Of a stretch of 64,000 nucleotides of DNA, positions 22,490-33,854 are shown piece by piece. The notes under the pieces are model-generated. The model saw only the letters and a list, made by a program, of their open reading frames with translations. It was not told where the DNA came from and ran no database searches. The translations under genes were made by a program, and so were the position numbers. Source of the stretch: Phyto melanocephala (taxonomy: Eukaryota > Arthropoda > Insecta > Diptera > Rhinophoridae); assembly GCA_941918925.1 (NCBI GenBank), contig OW799237.1, forward strand, positions 88,633,015 to 88,697,014, read 5' to 3'. Within the stretch, counting starts at the first letter, position 1, and each line of letters starts with the position of its first letter.

Positions 22490-22840
22490 AAGTCAAGGAT
22501 TCTTATATGCCCCATCAGCATAAATATTGACCTCATGATGACCTCATTATGCATAGATCCATCTGCTATGAATGTGTAATGCCGCTTCCCGACCATTTTC
22601 AATCGACTCATGCGCTTCATCGGCATCAGAGTCTTCCAAATCTATTTATATCGAGATTCAGGATTCTTCTCTGACCCGTGAGTTAAGATACTGATGTTAC
22701 TGTCCATGCCCTCATCGTATATAGATTCTTCCGCTATGAGTGAGCGATGCAGCTCCTCGACCACATTTCGTCAATTCATGCGTTCCATTGGCATCTGAGT
22801 CGCTCTAATCTATTTATGTGCAAAGTCCAGAATTCTCCTA
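22490..22840. repeat. diverged ~167-bp tandem repeat, about three copies
   Basis: CAAGGATTCTTATATGCCCC (near 22494), CAGGATTCTTCTCTGACCC (22659) and CAGAATTCTCCTATATCCC (22828) are spaced 164 and 169 bases. Between the last two units other matching blocks keep the same offset, such as CATCGGCATCAGAGTC (22618) with CATTGGCATCTGAGTC (22787) and the following AATCTATTTAT. The stretch from about 22280 to 22925 is clearly less AT-rich than its surroundings. Class unknown: satellite fragment or tandem part of an old transposon. Confidence 0.6.
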
Positions 22841-22929
22841 TATCCCAATCTAATGTACTGGTAATACCTCTATATTACGGACTAACAATAATTTCAAGGC
22901 GTGGACACTTCGCCGAGGTAACATGCCTC

Positions 22930-25295
22930 TGGGGAACGATTTAATGTTATGGTTATCTTAAAGTTTTGTTGATTGTCTGCCAAGATTGCGCGCATTGACC
23001 TCGCTAGAGTTCTTTCTTGCTGAGTTTTTAAGCTCTGCCTTTTTGGTTCTTCTTTCTCTGTTCCTTTTTGTGAAGTTTAAAACATGTGACATTCTTTCAA
23101 ATAACGTCACTCACAAAAATATCGTCTATAAAGCATGATTTATTATCAGTCTAATATTTATGTATATTCTAACCGTTGCTACACCTCGGTTAACGCGAAA
23201 CTTAAATCAGCTTATCACAAGTTTTAACTTGCCTTGTAGCCTCTACACCTTGTGTTTTGCTATGTCATCAGTCATTAGGAAAAAGTGCATAAAATGGAAT
23301 ACTGTTATGACATCATAATAATAATAGTCTTAACACTTATTGCGATGTGTTTGAGAACCATGACGTTACTTTATACAACAAGCCAAAACACGTTATACCT
23401 AGTCTCGTGTACAGCAACTTTTAGTTTTACTAAAGGTTGTAAAGTTCAAGTCCTGCAGTACGAGTGTCTTTCTCGTTGTTGTATTTGAAGTAGTTGTAAT
23501 TGAACATGTTACCGATACCTCGCGTACGTTGATAAAAAACTAAATGAAATCCTTGTTGTATTTAAGGTCTTTCTAGTTGTTTTTGGTAACCATTTTACAA
23601 AATATTTTGTCCCTTTTTAAATCTAAAATTCTATTTTTGTAAAAAATTTCCTCTGATTGAACAAAATAAAAATAAATGGTTTTAAGGCCTTGTTTGCGCC
23701 CACCGAAAATAGTTTAATTAATTGCGTAATTTCCCCGCTTACTAAAACAGTTTTACTGACAAAATATAAACCTACTTCCTTTCTCTCCATAATTTTTTTT
23801 TTTTTGCATTACAGCATTCGGTTTTTGTTGTAATTATCGTTGTTGTGGTGCTCGCATTGCAACAATAAACTTGTATTGTGCAGCAATAAATTCAAGGGGA
23901 TAATTTTGTTGTTTATGAAGATAAAACTTGAATTAATTACCGTTACAAAATAACTAAATAAAAATAAGAGCAACAAAAAAAAAACAAACTCACTACTGCA
24001 ACTAGTAGCATAATTATTTAAGCATGATATTACAGCGACGATGATGAGGATGGTGCTGATGATTTTGACGATGTCGTCGACGACGTTGATGATGATGCAG
24101 CAACAAGTCAAGTGTTACAAAACATATTAATTTCAATGATACAAAACAAGAAGGGGGGAGAAAATGGAAAAGGGAAAAAACGTGTACTAAGTATGACATA
24201 ATATTTTGTATACGTAATGTAAAAGTAAGTGAAAACCACTGACAACAATCATCGACTAACCAGCCAACCAACCAACTGCAACAGCAGCCAACTGGGACTT
24301 GGAAAAAAAATTAAACTTAATATTGAAATAAAAGAATTTCAAATTGAAAACTTAATTAATGACAATGACATATAGCAAGCGACCACAATGACAAAACACA
24401 AATAAAAATACCAGTAGCCGAATGTTCTCGAATATATTTTTGTGTAAAACATAAAAAAAAAAAAAACAAAATAAAGAAATTCAATTTAAAAATATTAGCA
24501 GCTAACAAATAAGAATACGACCAAACAAATACTTATTTATGAAAATGCAACTAATTGAGGACAATCTAGAATCTTTATTTTCAATTTTGTTTCTTCGGTT
24601 TCGGTTTCGTTTTCTTTCACGACTCACACCCAGCAAACGCAACAAACCGTAAAATATTTGAAATTTATCACAAGCTGGAAATTAAAAAAAAATAATGCAA
24701 GCGATTATTGGATTTTTCTTTTTTGGAATAATTACTGAAATAAAAACAAATTGATTTTCTTTAAATAATTTAGTTTAATGATGATGCAATATAATAAAAT
24801 TTATTAAAGAGTTTGTTTTAATGTTTGAAATCAGCTTCAAATGCCACTAAACTTAATTGATTTAAATGTCGTAAAAAATGTAATTAATGCAAGTGAATTT
24901 TACAGCTGCAGCTGTCAAGCAGTTAAATAAAAGTGATTTGAAGACTGAAGTGTCATTTATAACATTTTTTTTTTATGATGTGACCCATATTTTATTACAA
25001 CTTGTTCATGAAATCTGTTACCAATACGAAGAGTTGAAGCAAATCACAGTCTTTAAACGAAAATTTATGGCTTTAAATTTAGAATTTGTCATAAATTTTT
25101 CTATAAAAAGAGGATGCCTCGATTTTTATGCATCACGTGTTTATTTGTGTATAAAATTTAAGTTTTTTTTTTGACATCTATCTATTCAAGGGGTGTCTCA
25201 AAATGAACTATAGATTTCTATTTGCTGGAATTTGTGCGGTAAAGTGTTGGCAGTCATTTAAAAAAAATTGTTTAACAGCTGACTGCTTAGGCTTA
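22930..25295. other. non-coding stretch
   Basis: No supported gene. A GA(C/T)GATGATG-rich imperfect run lies at about 24030-24100, and short CAA-type runs near 24270. The frames on both strands across these runs are low-complexity and have no domain. Confidence 0.5.
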
Positions 25296-25299
25296 CGTA

Positions 25300-25376
25300 C
25301 GGTCCACACCAGCCATCGATATGTTCGAACAAAGAACAATTTTTTGTGCGCACATGAATTTGCCTGGTGTGGACCG
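25300..25376. repeat. inverted repeat around GGTCCACACCAG
   Basis: CGGTCCACACCAG (25300-25312) is repeated exactly in inverted orientation at 25364-25376. Downstream to about 25450, GTTCGAACAA and TTTGTTCTTGTTC blocks recur in both orientations, so the larger structure (about 25290-25590) is probably a palindromic MITE. No coding content. Confidence 0.55.
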
Positions 25377-25959
25377 CTATTGTCGATGTTTTGTTCTTGT
25401 TCAAACAGCGTTGTCAGAACATTTGTTCGAACAACGATGTCTGATATTAAAAGTCATTTGAATATGAAAGAAAGAGACGACACATAAAAATATCAACAAT
25501 TTGCACTTAATACGTTTTTTTCATATCAAAGAACATGAACTATTTTCTGACAGGTGCTCTGTCGCCGTTTTGTTCTAGTCTGAACAAATGGATGGCTCCT
25601 TAAAGTTACTCAGAATGGATCATTGTACGAGAAAACAACATGTTTTAATTGTTAAAAACTTTGTTTATAAAAAAAATTGGTGACCTCAAACCGAAAATTT
25701 CGTACAAAATATGATCTGAATAATAATTTGAATTCAATGATTGCAAAAACTAATAAATAAAAAATTTAGTTAGATTGGAAACAAGGCATAATCGGAAACG
25801 AAGAAGCCGATAATTTTGAATGTCATCACCTCGAAAAATGCTAAACCTTTTCAATGTTAAAAAATAAACCTAAAGTTTAGGCATTGATGGGCACGTCAGT
25901 AAGTGGTAAAATTCTTCTTTCGGTAAAATGAAAAACATACTATGGGGTAATTCAAACCT

Positions 25960-26390
25960 TAAAAAATCGACAAAGATTCTGAAACTTACAAGACGCAATA
26001 TCAACAACACGTCACACGGAGATGAGAACTCACCTAACTAGCTTGGGAGTGTCAAATGAAACGACATGTGGAGCATAAGAAGAAAATGGTGAGACTTTGG
26101 GACACTATCTTGATCAAATCTTGCGTTTGGGCGTGTCAGGCGAGAGAACTTTGCGTGAACACTATTCCAAACTGGGAATACCTTAGGAATTGGAAATCCC
26201 TAAGGAATTACTTTGAAGGGACAGGATTCTTTACCTAGTAGAGATATTGACAGAATTGAAATTATAGTTTATTTGGAGAATTTCGTTTATATAGAGCTCA
26301 CAACATGTCAATTGGCTGTCATCAGTTTTGGCTTATAATGCTCCGTAAGGCGTAAAACTCGTACCTACCTCGTAAAAAATGTTTTATATG
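25960..26390 (+). pseudogene. LINE ORF2 C-terminal remnant (jockey/R1-like)
   Basis: Plus-strand reading gives HLTSLGVSNETTCGA and, after a frame change, IPNWEYLRNWKSLRNYFEGTGFFT followed by a stop. The first matches the post-RNase H 'LG.....CRxC' zinc-knuckle region of LINE ORF2, the second the common final 'FVxGTGFL' of such proteins. The same C-terminus occurs in the insertion at 51769-52004, so both come from one LINE family. Stops and frameshifts are present. Confidence 0.6.
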
Positions 26391-26821
26391 ACCTATTGTG
26401 GGAACTACCTTTATTTGTAGTTTTTTAACTTGTTAACAGATATTATGAAATAATATTTATTTCAGATTCAGTGCTTTTCTTACTGGCAAGAGTGTACATC
26501 AAATACGTGCAAACATTTTCATTTATTAATCCAATAGCTTTTAAATAATAAAATAATACCAAATACGTTTTTATGCATTAAATGTATGTATGTCAATGGT
26601 GTCATAAATGGGTTCAAATCCATTATGTATAAGGAACTCATTTAATTAATTATTTTTTTTTAGTAATTCTTTTTTCGTTTAATTTCTAAACATTTCTAAC
26701 AAATAACTTTTATTTATGGTTCAATTAATTGAACACAATTTTGTTTTCCTGCTCAGTTTATTGCAATTTATGTCTGTTTAATTACGCATGCAAATTTCAA
26801 ATGTTGAATTAAATTTAAACA

Positions 26822-26990
26822 AGTTAAAGTACTAGCTACGACTGCGTCGAATCTTTTATACCCTTAACCAAAGTGTAGGTGGACAGTAATAGATGTCAAG
26901 TTTGTAATTATAAATAAAAGGAGTAAATATTTCGATATCACAGGTACCACAGAGAGATCTCTCGAATTAAAGTAGTGCGCGATTGCAGCC
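26822..26990 (-). mobile_element. DINE-related 3'-end fragment (divergent subtype)
   Basis: AACAAGTTAAAGTACTAGCT, then a palindrome TACGACTGCGTCGAA and CTTTTATACCCTTAACC, show the family's 3' hairpin followed by the (T)ATACCC box, with different hairpin bases from the GGCCG subtype. The body beyond about 26900 is not recognisable. Confidence 0.5.
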
Positions 26991-28345
26991 TTGTTCAAAG
27001 TAGCAGAGGCCTTCAATAATGTGACTACCCTTGCAATATAACATACACTTAATGGTTGAATTAAAGAGTGCTTATGGCGCAGTGTGGTTGTAGCACTATG
27101 TCGAGAGTAGTTGAGAGAGGTACATTAAAGGACGGTTTATTCACTGCTTTAGATTATTGTTATCAACTCGAATCTTATAGAATTTGAAAGGAAAAGGATA
27201 ATACTCGTGGCTTATCTAGACGATGTTGTGATACTGGTGTCAGAATGTTTTCTGGTCGTGATTATTAATCTCAAGTCCATTGCCGAGGTTTTGCTAAGTA
27301 ATTGGGCCATGGGCAGTGGTCTAGGCAACACGAAATAGATGTTGTTCACAACGAGGTCCGAGATTCCAAAATTTAGACTTCCGAGGATGGGAATTGCTCT
27401 ATCTAAAAAAGCGAAATGTCTAGGCATTATTCTGGACTCGAAATTGTCATGAAAACTGAACATCCGACATTTAGTGAAGAAGACTACGTAAGCCTACTAT
27501 ACGTGCCGTCAGATGTTCAGTTAGTAATGGAGACTCAAGCCTTACACAGTTAAGTGAATGTATGTGGCTGGTAGTACATCAAAATTGCACTTATGAACCT
27601 CTGGTATTGTGGATTGCAATGACGTTGCAGAATAGTTTTCCAAGTCCCAGGATAAGCATGTATTGGAATGACGGGTGCATTACGAATCACTCCTTTAGAG
27701 GCATTGAATACTATGTTGAACCTAATTCCCTATATGGGTTTTAACAGGGCGTGGGATAGGGGTGACCTCGTAGGTGTCTTTGACATCAGGATCCAAAGGA
27801 AAAGTTCTAAGATAGGCTGTGAGGTTGGAACTGATGCCTTATTTGAAGAACTACGAAAAGGGGTCTCTTTCCGCCTTCCGGATAAATGTAGCGTATTTCA
27901 GACTGATACTAAATGACAAGAATATTTATGGGAATATTTTTGTCGGTAGTCAAGCGTCGCTCTTGTCACTCAGATCATAGACCACCTAAATTGGTCGGTC
28001 AATGCGGGAAAGAGTTGTTTCGAATTGGGTCCCTACGTATAGGGCCTACTATGGTAATGAGCAGGCGGGTAGTGCTAGTTAGAAGGGAATTTCAGGCCTA
28101 CATCGCAACTTACAAGTCGAGGTCGAAAGGAAAGCTCGAGCTTGCTGGCGGTATCGACGGGTCATTGGATGTAATTGAAACATGCAATTCGATTCGGATT
28201 TTCCTCGAACGACCATTGACGCAGCTGTATGGATTTGGAGAAGTAAGAATCATTTTTCCACCTGCTGCGAATTTCTTGCCCTGGCTGACAAGAAACATAA
28301 AACCTTGGGCAAACATAAACTGTATAACTTTAAATAACTGACGTC
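26991..28345 (+). pseudogene. LINE reverse transcriptase-RNase H, decayed (jockey/R1-like)
   Basis: Across several frames the plus strand reads as a LINE ORF2 from the RT palm to RNase H: FNNVTT, then RILIEFERKR and LVAYLDDVVILV (27200-27240; the catalytic motif usually YADD is YLDD here), MTGALRITPLEALNTMLNL (27668-27724), VGTDALFEELRKGVSFRLPD and CSVFQTDT (27820-27912; RNase H). Then VGQCGKELFRIGS and further broken text to about 28340. Many frameshifts and stops make it a dead copy. Order and spacing match non-LTR elements of the jockey/R1 side rather than the RTE-like element at 55 kb. Confidence 0.75.
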
Positions 28346-29211
28346 AGACTAAACAATCTACTGACCTCACTGCTACGGGAATAGATGGATCTAGTAAACC
28401 AACACACAAGCAATGCTTTTTTATACTAAATAGCATTAAAAAAAAACCTGATTATAAAAATGTGTCATTCCTTATATACGAATTTGCTTCGACAGAATAC
28501 ATCTGCAAAAAAGTTGCTTTGATGTAGCAATACTCATTTCATATACCTTCCGTTTTAAGTTTGTAAAAATCAATTGAAGGTTAAACGGGTTTGATTTTTA
28601 AAATAACCGCTATGATTTCGTATGGCTCTGCCGCATAGATTGAGCCCAGCTAGAGTGATGGGCTATATTTTGTTGACTTTATGACTGCTTGTCATAATTC
28701 AGCAACATTTTAAGGTTCCACTACAAAAGATATATTATAGTTGAATCGCAAACAGGACTTTAGTAAAAACCTCTATATGTGTGGACTTTTGACGAAACAA
28801 CTTATTTTAAATTTTCAAATATTGCAGGAGAGCAAATAACGAAAAACAAATAAAAAAACAATAAGTTTAAGCTAAAACTTCTTGATGTGGCATCTGTTAT
28901 TCTATATTTTGTAGTAAGACTCGGGTTTGTTTAGACTAATTAGAATTCTGTGCACTGTGGACTTTTAACAAAAGATTTTTATTTTTAAATTTTAAACATT
29001 TTCAGAAAATTACAAAAACAAACTGAAGTTAAAAAAATAATTAATATTTTTCTTTTCTTTAAATGTGGTATTTTTTTTATAGTAAACATAGAAAGACGAC
29101 GATAAGTGCAAACAAAGCATCTTGAAATTAAACTTTTATTTTTAAGAAAGCTTAGAAAATGTTATTTTCTTCACTTAAGTTGTTTTGCTAAAATTGCGCA
29201 ATTATACAACT
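28346..29211. other. AT-rich non-coding stretch
   Basis: No gene or named repeat recognised. Confidence 0.5.
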
Positions 29212-29990
29212 AACAAGTAAAAGCGCTATATTCGGCCGTGCCGAATCTTATATACCCTTCACAACGTGTAGTCATGCAATAACAGTAAATTCACGTATGT
29301 ATGTTAAAAAAAACAAAAAAAAAAAATAAAAAATAAAAAAAAAATTAAAAAAAAAAAAATTTTAAAAAAAAATTAAAAAAAAAAAATTATTATATACATA
29401 TATAATATATATAAAACAAAAAAAAAATAAAAAAAAAATTAAAAAAAAAAAAAATAAAAAAAAATAATAATATATATAATATATTAAATAAAAAATAAAA
29501 AAAAAAAAAAAAAAAAATTAAAAAAAAAAATTTTAAAAAAATTTAAAAAAAATTTTTTTTGCCTCAGCTGGGATTCGATGCCACGTTTTCTCTAACCAGT
29601 ATACACGTTTGTATGTATGTATGTTGTTGTTGTAATGTTGTTTTTATGAAAAGAAAATCGAGGTGGTCGTGGGTTTTTGCTCATATCTCAGTTGTTTATG
29701 TACCGATGTTTCTGATTTTCAATACCGATCTACTCCCGAATATTTCTGATATTTAAATACCTTACCCGGGTCCAACCTATGTCGGGGGGCTTCAAAAAGT
29801 TGATTTCAACATACACACGGACAGACGGTCAGACGGACAGACGGACAGACGGTCAGGGCTTAATCGACTCCTCTATTCATAAGCTTTCAGAAAATATATA
29901 CTTTATGGGGTCGGAAATGAAAATTGTAGAAATTTCACACGGAATGACAAACCTATATATACCCTTTTTCACTGTGTGAAGGGTATAAAA
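29212..29990 (-). mobile_element. DINE-1-like Helentron, near full length
   Basis: On the plus strand the copy opens with the 3' end AACAAGTAAAAGCGCTATAT, the palindrome TTCGGCCGTGCCGAA and TATATACCCTTCACAACG. A long A-rich tract (about 29300-29550) follows, then the tRNA-like block CTCAGCTGGGATTCGATGCC, GAGGTGGTCGTGG, a GGACAGACGG array, GGGGTCGGAAATGAAAAT and the closing GTGTGAAGGGTATAAAA. It is nearly collinear with 49590-50391. A second DINE-family copy (family B) abuts it. Confidence 0.85.
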
Positions 29991-31078
29991 ATTATCATCA
30001 CGTATTACAATGAAATTTAAAAGCTCATAAAACCGCCAAAATTAGAGATATGATGATAAAATTTGCTACGTATATCCCCCTATGCAATGTCATTACAGTG
30101 CCAGAAAATCACTTTTACGCCCACCTCCCATATAACGTTTTATCTACAATTCATATAATTTCCCTATTAATAAAGATTTTGGAATAATAAATTACTATAT
30201 TGAAATATCTAAGTTGTATTTATTAGCAGAAACTTTATTGACACGCCTACTTTAACGCCCACTTTAATTGAAAGACTACATTTACAAAAGCATTTTAGTA
30301 GCATATCGAAATTATAAAGGGTGGTTAAATTTTAAGGACCGATGTTGAATTTAAATAAAACACAAATTATTTATGAAATTATTATTATTTCTTTTTGTAA
30401 TTATAATATTTGTATGGTTCAATTATGTATTTAACAAAATATCGGCCATATGGCCCCCCCATCCTTGGCACCACTCATCTATCTGATGGTCCAAATTTTC
30501 AATGAAAATGTTGATGCTCAATTATTGGGCATGATGATGAGTCGAGATTGACTGCTATTTTGCCACACTATCGCAAAAAACAGCAATGGTTCCCATTCAA
30601 CGAACTAAGAAGGCATTCACAGATTTTCTAGCATTTTATACAGACCTGTTTTGCAGAAATTTAAATAGTTTTTACAATTCTCCCGATTGTGGACGAATTT
30701 GAACGATTATGTTGACCAAAAGAATTACGAAGTGCACAAAATGCATTTTGATTTGAACGCCCATTTTCATAAAAAACCTGAATAACTTTAAAGCGTTGCT
30801 CATTTGCGTATTTTTCCACGGATCAAATTGAATTAGTCTGAGATTGAGAAATATCAAATGAAATGCAAGAAAAAAGTTGAAGTTTAGGTGTAGTTCACTT
30901 TCAACATGGGCTCTTAAATTTTAACTACCCTCTACAAAGAAAGTGATACATATTGTAATATAAAGAGATTATTCCATAGCGATCAAGAAAATAATAAATA
31001 TTGTGCTTTAAATGAACACAAAATTGGTGGTGGGTATAAAAGATTCGGCACAGCCGAATATAGTGCTCTTACTTGTTT
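29991..31078 (+). mobile_element. DINE-related family B, copy 1, split by a mariner
   Basis: Excluding the mariner at 30317-30932, this matches the reverse complement of 40284-40722 along its length (shared CGCCCACCTCCCATATAACG, TATTTATTAGCAGAAACT). It ends GGTGGTGGGTATAAAAGATT, then CGGCACAGCCGAA and CTCTTACTTGTTT. The hairpin end is shared with the DINE copies, but the body differs. Confidence 0.7.
30317..30932 (-). mobile_element. mariner-like element inserted in DINE family B, TA duplication
   Basis: The left end AAGGGTGGTTAAATTTTAAG and the reverse complement of the right end (GAGGGTAGTTAAAATTTAAG) are flanked by TA at 30315-30316 and 30933-30934. Removing element plus one TA restores the sequence seen in the other family B copy (TTATACAAAG), which proves the insertion. 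The minus strand keeps an HTH peptide (NEQRFKVIQVFYENGRSNQN, then SFGQHNRSN and STIGRI across a frame change). About 616 bp, so the catalytic domain is lost. Confidence 0.85.
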
Positions 31079-32208
31079 AATTTTAAATTTTAATCTAAAT
31101 TGTATAGATGGCAGTCTAACACCAAATAAAAACACAGAAAATATTTATTAAGAAAATAAAGTAAATTTTTTTATTTTTAAATTGTGGTAAAGTTTAAGGT
31201 GCGTTATTAATGTTTTGTTCTGCTTGCAAAATTTTTTTCTTTTATATATTATTTATAAATTATTGTTAACATTTATGTTTGTACCCACAAACGTATGTAC
31301 ATGCATATTTGATTAATTACTTAGATAGATAGATAGTTTCCCATTGCGGTTGCCATAGTAGTATAATAATGAAATTTTTTTTAATGTTAAATAAATGCAC
31401 TTAACGTTACAAAACAAAGTCTATTGTTTAAGTTTTAACAATGTATTCGATGGTTTATTGTTGTCATGTTCGTACATTGTAACGTTTAATATCACGTACC
31501 CGCAATAAACGTTAAACATACAAATTCTTTGTTAAATACTTCTTTTTTTTTTTACAATATTACCAATTTATGGTAATAGTTTGTAAAGCAAAAATATATG
31601 TAAATTAAACAAAGAATAAAATATTTATTAATATATTTTTGAATGTGGAAATATGCTGAAATTTGTCTCTTTAAATACATCTTTATGACTTGATTAAAAA
31701 CAAATTAACCATTTTATATTTATATATTTTGTGTTTCTGTCTATGTGTGTAAGTATGTTTGTAGTATGTGTATGTAATATGAAGTTGAGTATAGGGTGTA
31801 AATGTGACATTTCGTAAGACATTGAAATATTGTTGCTGTCATAAATGCGGCAAGAGATGACACGAGCATTGTAAAGTGTGAAATATTACACGAGCCATTT
31901 GACATGTTAATATCAGTTTGTGTAAAGGGTGCCCTATTCGCTCAGAGGCATTATCGTTAACTTTTGTTATTTAAAAAAAATTTGAAAAAGATTTAAATGT
32001 GTCAAAAATTATCAGTATCGTGGTTGAACTAATTTGGTAACATTAAAAGTTTATTACAGCATCAACAAAAACTAAATTAGATTGTTATAAACGGTCAAGC
32101 CCGACCATATAATACGACCATATGTACCTCAATATATAAATACGAAAATATTTGTGCTAAATTTTAATTGCCATTCTCACATAGGACATTATTGAGACAA
32201 ACGTTTAA
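31079..32208. other. AT-rich non-coding stretch
   Basis: No supported gene. A (GATA)n run lies at about 31322-31336. Confidence 0.5.
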
Positions 32209-32210
32209 TA

Positions 32211-33455
32211 AGGGGTGTCTCGAAATGCTTTTCACATTTAAAAATGTCTCCCAAATCTAGTTTTTTTCAAACAAAAAATACATTTTTTTTTGGCGTTATG
32301 GAGAAAAATTTCTAAACTTTATTATGCAAAAAACCAAAGTTTCAAATTTTATTTTTTTTTGCAAAATTTCGCAATTTTTTCTTAACGCTTTGCATTAAAC
32401 GTTTTTACATTTGCAGAAGCTTTGAACTTTGTTCCTAGGTACTGCTTAATTATAGCCCAATAGCGTTCAATAGGCCTTAGCTCTGGACAATTAGGTGAAT
32501 TCATGTTTTTCGGTACAAAATTTATTTTGTTGGCCTCATACCACTCAAGGACGTCTTTACTGTAGTGGCAGCTTGCCAAGTCGGGCCAAAACAGTGGAGG
32601 TATATTGTGGCTTCTGTATAATGGCAATACAGCCTTTTTCAGGCACTCATTAATATAAAATTGGCTGTTCATTGTACGATTCACAATGATTGCCTTTGAA
32701 GTTTTCCCACATGTACATATTGCTTGCCATATCATATATTTTTTGGCGAATTTTGAAATCTTTTTATACTTAAATTTATCGAAAACATCAGCTCCTTTAT
32801 TAGAAACATAAAACCCCGGACCAGGAAGCTCTGAATAGTCAGCCTTACAATAGGTTTCATCGTCCATTAAAATACATCCATTAAAATTATTTAATTTGTG
32901 ACGCAGCAACTGTCTTACTCTTATTCTTGCCGTTTTTGTTCCTTTTTCGTTTCGGTTTGGAGCTTTCTTGACTTTGAATGTTCTTAAATTTTCTTTTTTC
33001 TTTATTCGTTCTACAAGCGACTTCGAAATATTTAGTTTTCGTGCGATATCGCGAATGGAAATATTTGGATTTTGCTTCCAAAGTGCCTTCACCTTTTCAA
33101 CGATTTGAGGATTCCTAAAACCACGAGGCCCTCCACCTTTCTTGTGCTTAATAGACAAGTTTTTTTTGAATTTAAAAATAACGTTACGTGCAGTCTGTCT
33201 GGACACTTTTGCCCGTCGCGCAACTTCAGCGTAAGAAAGTTGTTTATTTTTATTATAAATATCCACAATATTTTTTCTCACTTTTTCTCTATTTGACGAC
33301 ATTTTAAATGCGGATTAAATAATTTGAATCAACTTATTAACAAAGTATTTTTGACACTTATAACTATCACAGAGTGAAACAAAAAAATTAATTAAATAAT
33401 AATTGTTTGCGTAGTGCCCTGTAAAAAATGTAAAAAAGCATTTCGAGACACCCCT
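32211..33455 (-). mobile_element. ITmD37E-type Tc1/mariner transposon, nearly intact
   Basis: Element of 1,245 bp. Its first 22 bases (AGGGGTGTCTCGAAATGCTT then TT) are matched exactly by the reverse complement of its last 22, and TA flanks both ends (32209-32210, 33456-33457). It holds one transposase gene on the minus strand with a 307-codon open frame. DD37E-type elements (ITmD37E) are known from mosquitoes and other insects. Perfect ends plus a long open frame suggest a young insertion; the only visible lesion is near the 3' end of the gene. Confidence 0.9.
32382..33302 (-). CDS. IS630/Tc1/mariner transposase, DD37E, slightly truncated C-terminus
   Basis: The 306-residue protein opens with two helix-turn-helix modules (about residues 5-45, with YAEVARRAKVSRQTARNV, and 65-105, with ISIRDIARKLNISKSLVERI), joined by a GGGPRGF linker. 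The catalytic triad is visible: D148 in ILMDDETY, D241 in FWPDLASCHY and E279 in CPELRPIERYW; 37 residues separate the last two. The product would bind the terminal repeats and cut and paste the element at TA sites in the nucleus. The frame stops just after TFNAKR; in the next frame the codons continue as KKKLRNFAKKN up to about 32342, the expected tail of this family, so a one-base frameshift at about 32385-32392 has probably removed roughly 15 residues. The triad is complete, so activity cannot be excluded. Confidence 0.9.
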   Translation of the reverse strand: MSSNREKVRKNIVDIYNKNKQLSYAEVARRAKVSRQTARNVIFKFKKNLSIKHKKGGGPRGFRNPQIVEKVKALWKQNPNISIRDIARKLNISKSLVERIKKKENLRTFKVKKAPNRNEKGTKTARIRVRQLLRHKLNNFNGCILMDDETYCKADYSELPGPGFYVSNKGADVFDKFKYKKISKFAKKYMIWQAICTCGKTSKAIIVNRTMNSQFYINECLKKAVLPLYRSHNIPPLFWPDLASCHYSKDVLEWYEANKINFVPKNMNSPNCPELRPIERYWAIIKQYLGTKFKASANVKTFNAKR

Positions 33456-33854
33456 TATATGGTCAATAGTTTTATTAAAGTTTAGGTGAACCTTATACAC
33501 GCAAAGAAAAAACATGGTTGTGGTTATCATAATCCAAGAGCAACATACTATGATTGAATTGCATGATTGTAGGTAAAACATATAATTATTATGTTGAATT
33601 CAAGTATCATGCAATTATCATACTTTGACTAAAAATTAAACTAAAAACTTTTTTTTTTTCTAAAACACATTTTATTTCAACAAAAACAAATATCTACGCA
33701 AGATTCAGAGCGTGTATTTGTACTCAACAATCTCCAATATTCACCTGTGGTCAGAAGCTGACTAACAACCGCTCTAGCACAAATCAGACTTGTAAACCAT
33801 TAGGCGTCATAGCAAAACAATATTTAGAGAATAATCCACATGGCCGACATCAAC

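Noticed and set aside
24014..24271. Minus-strand frame over the GATGATG run with His-rich translation
   Set aside because: Microsatellite read-through with no domain.
27913..28341. 142-codon frame as a separate gene
   Set aside because: It lies in the RNase H and downstream part of the decayed LINE at 26991-28345; its start is not a real start.
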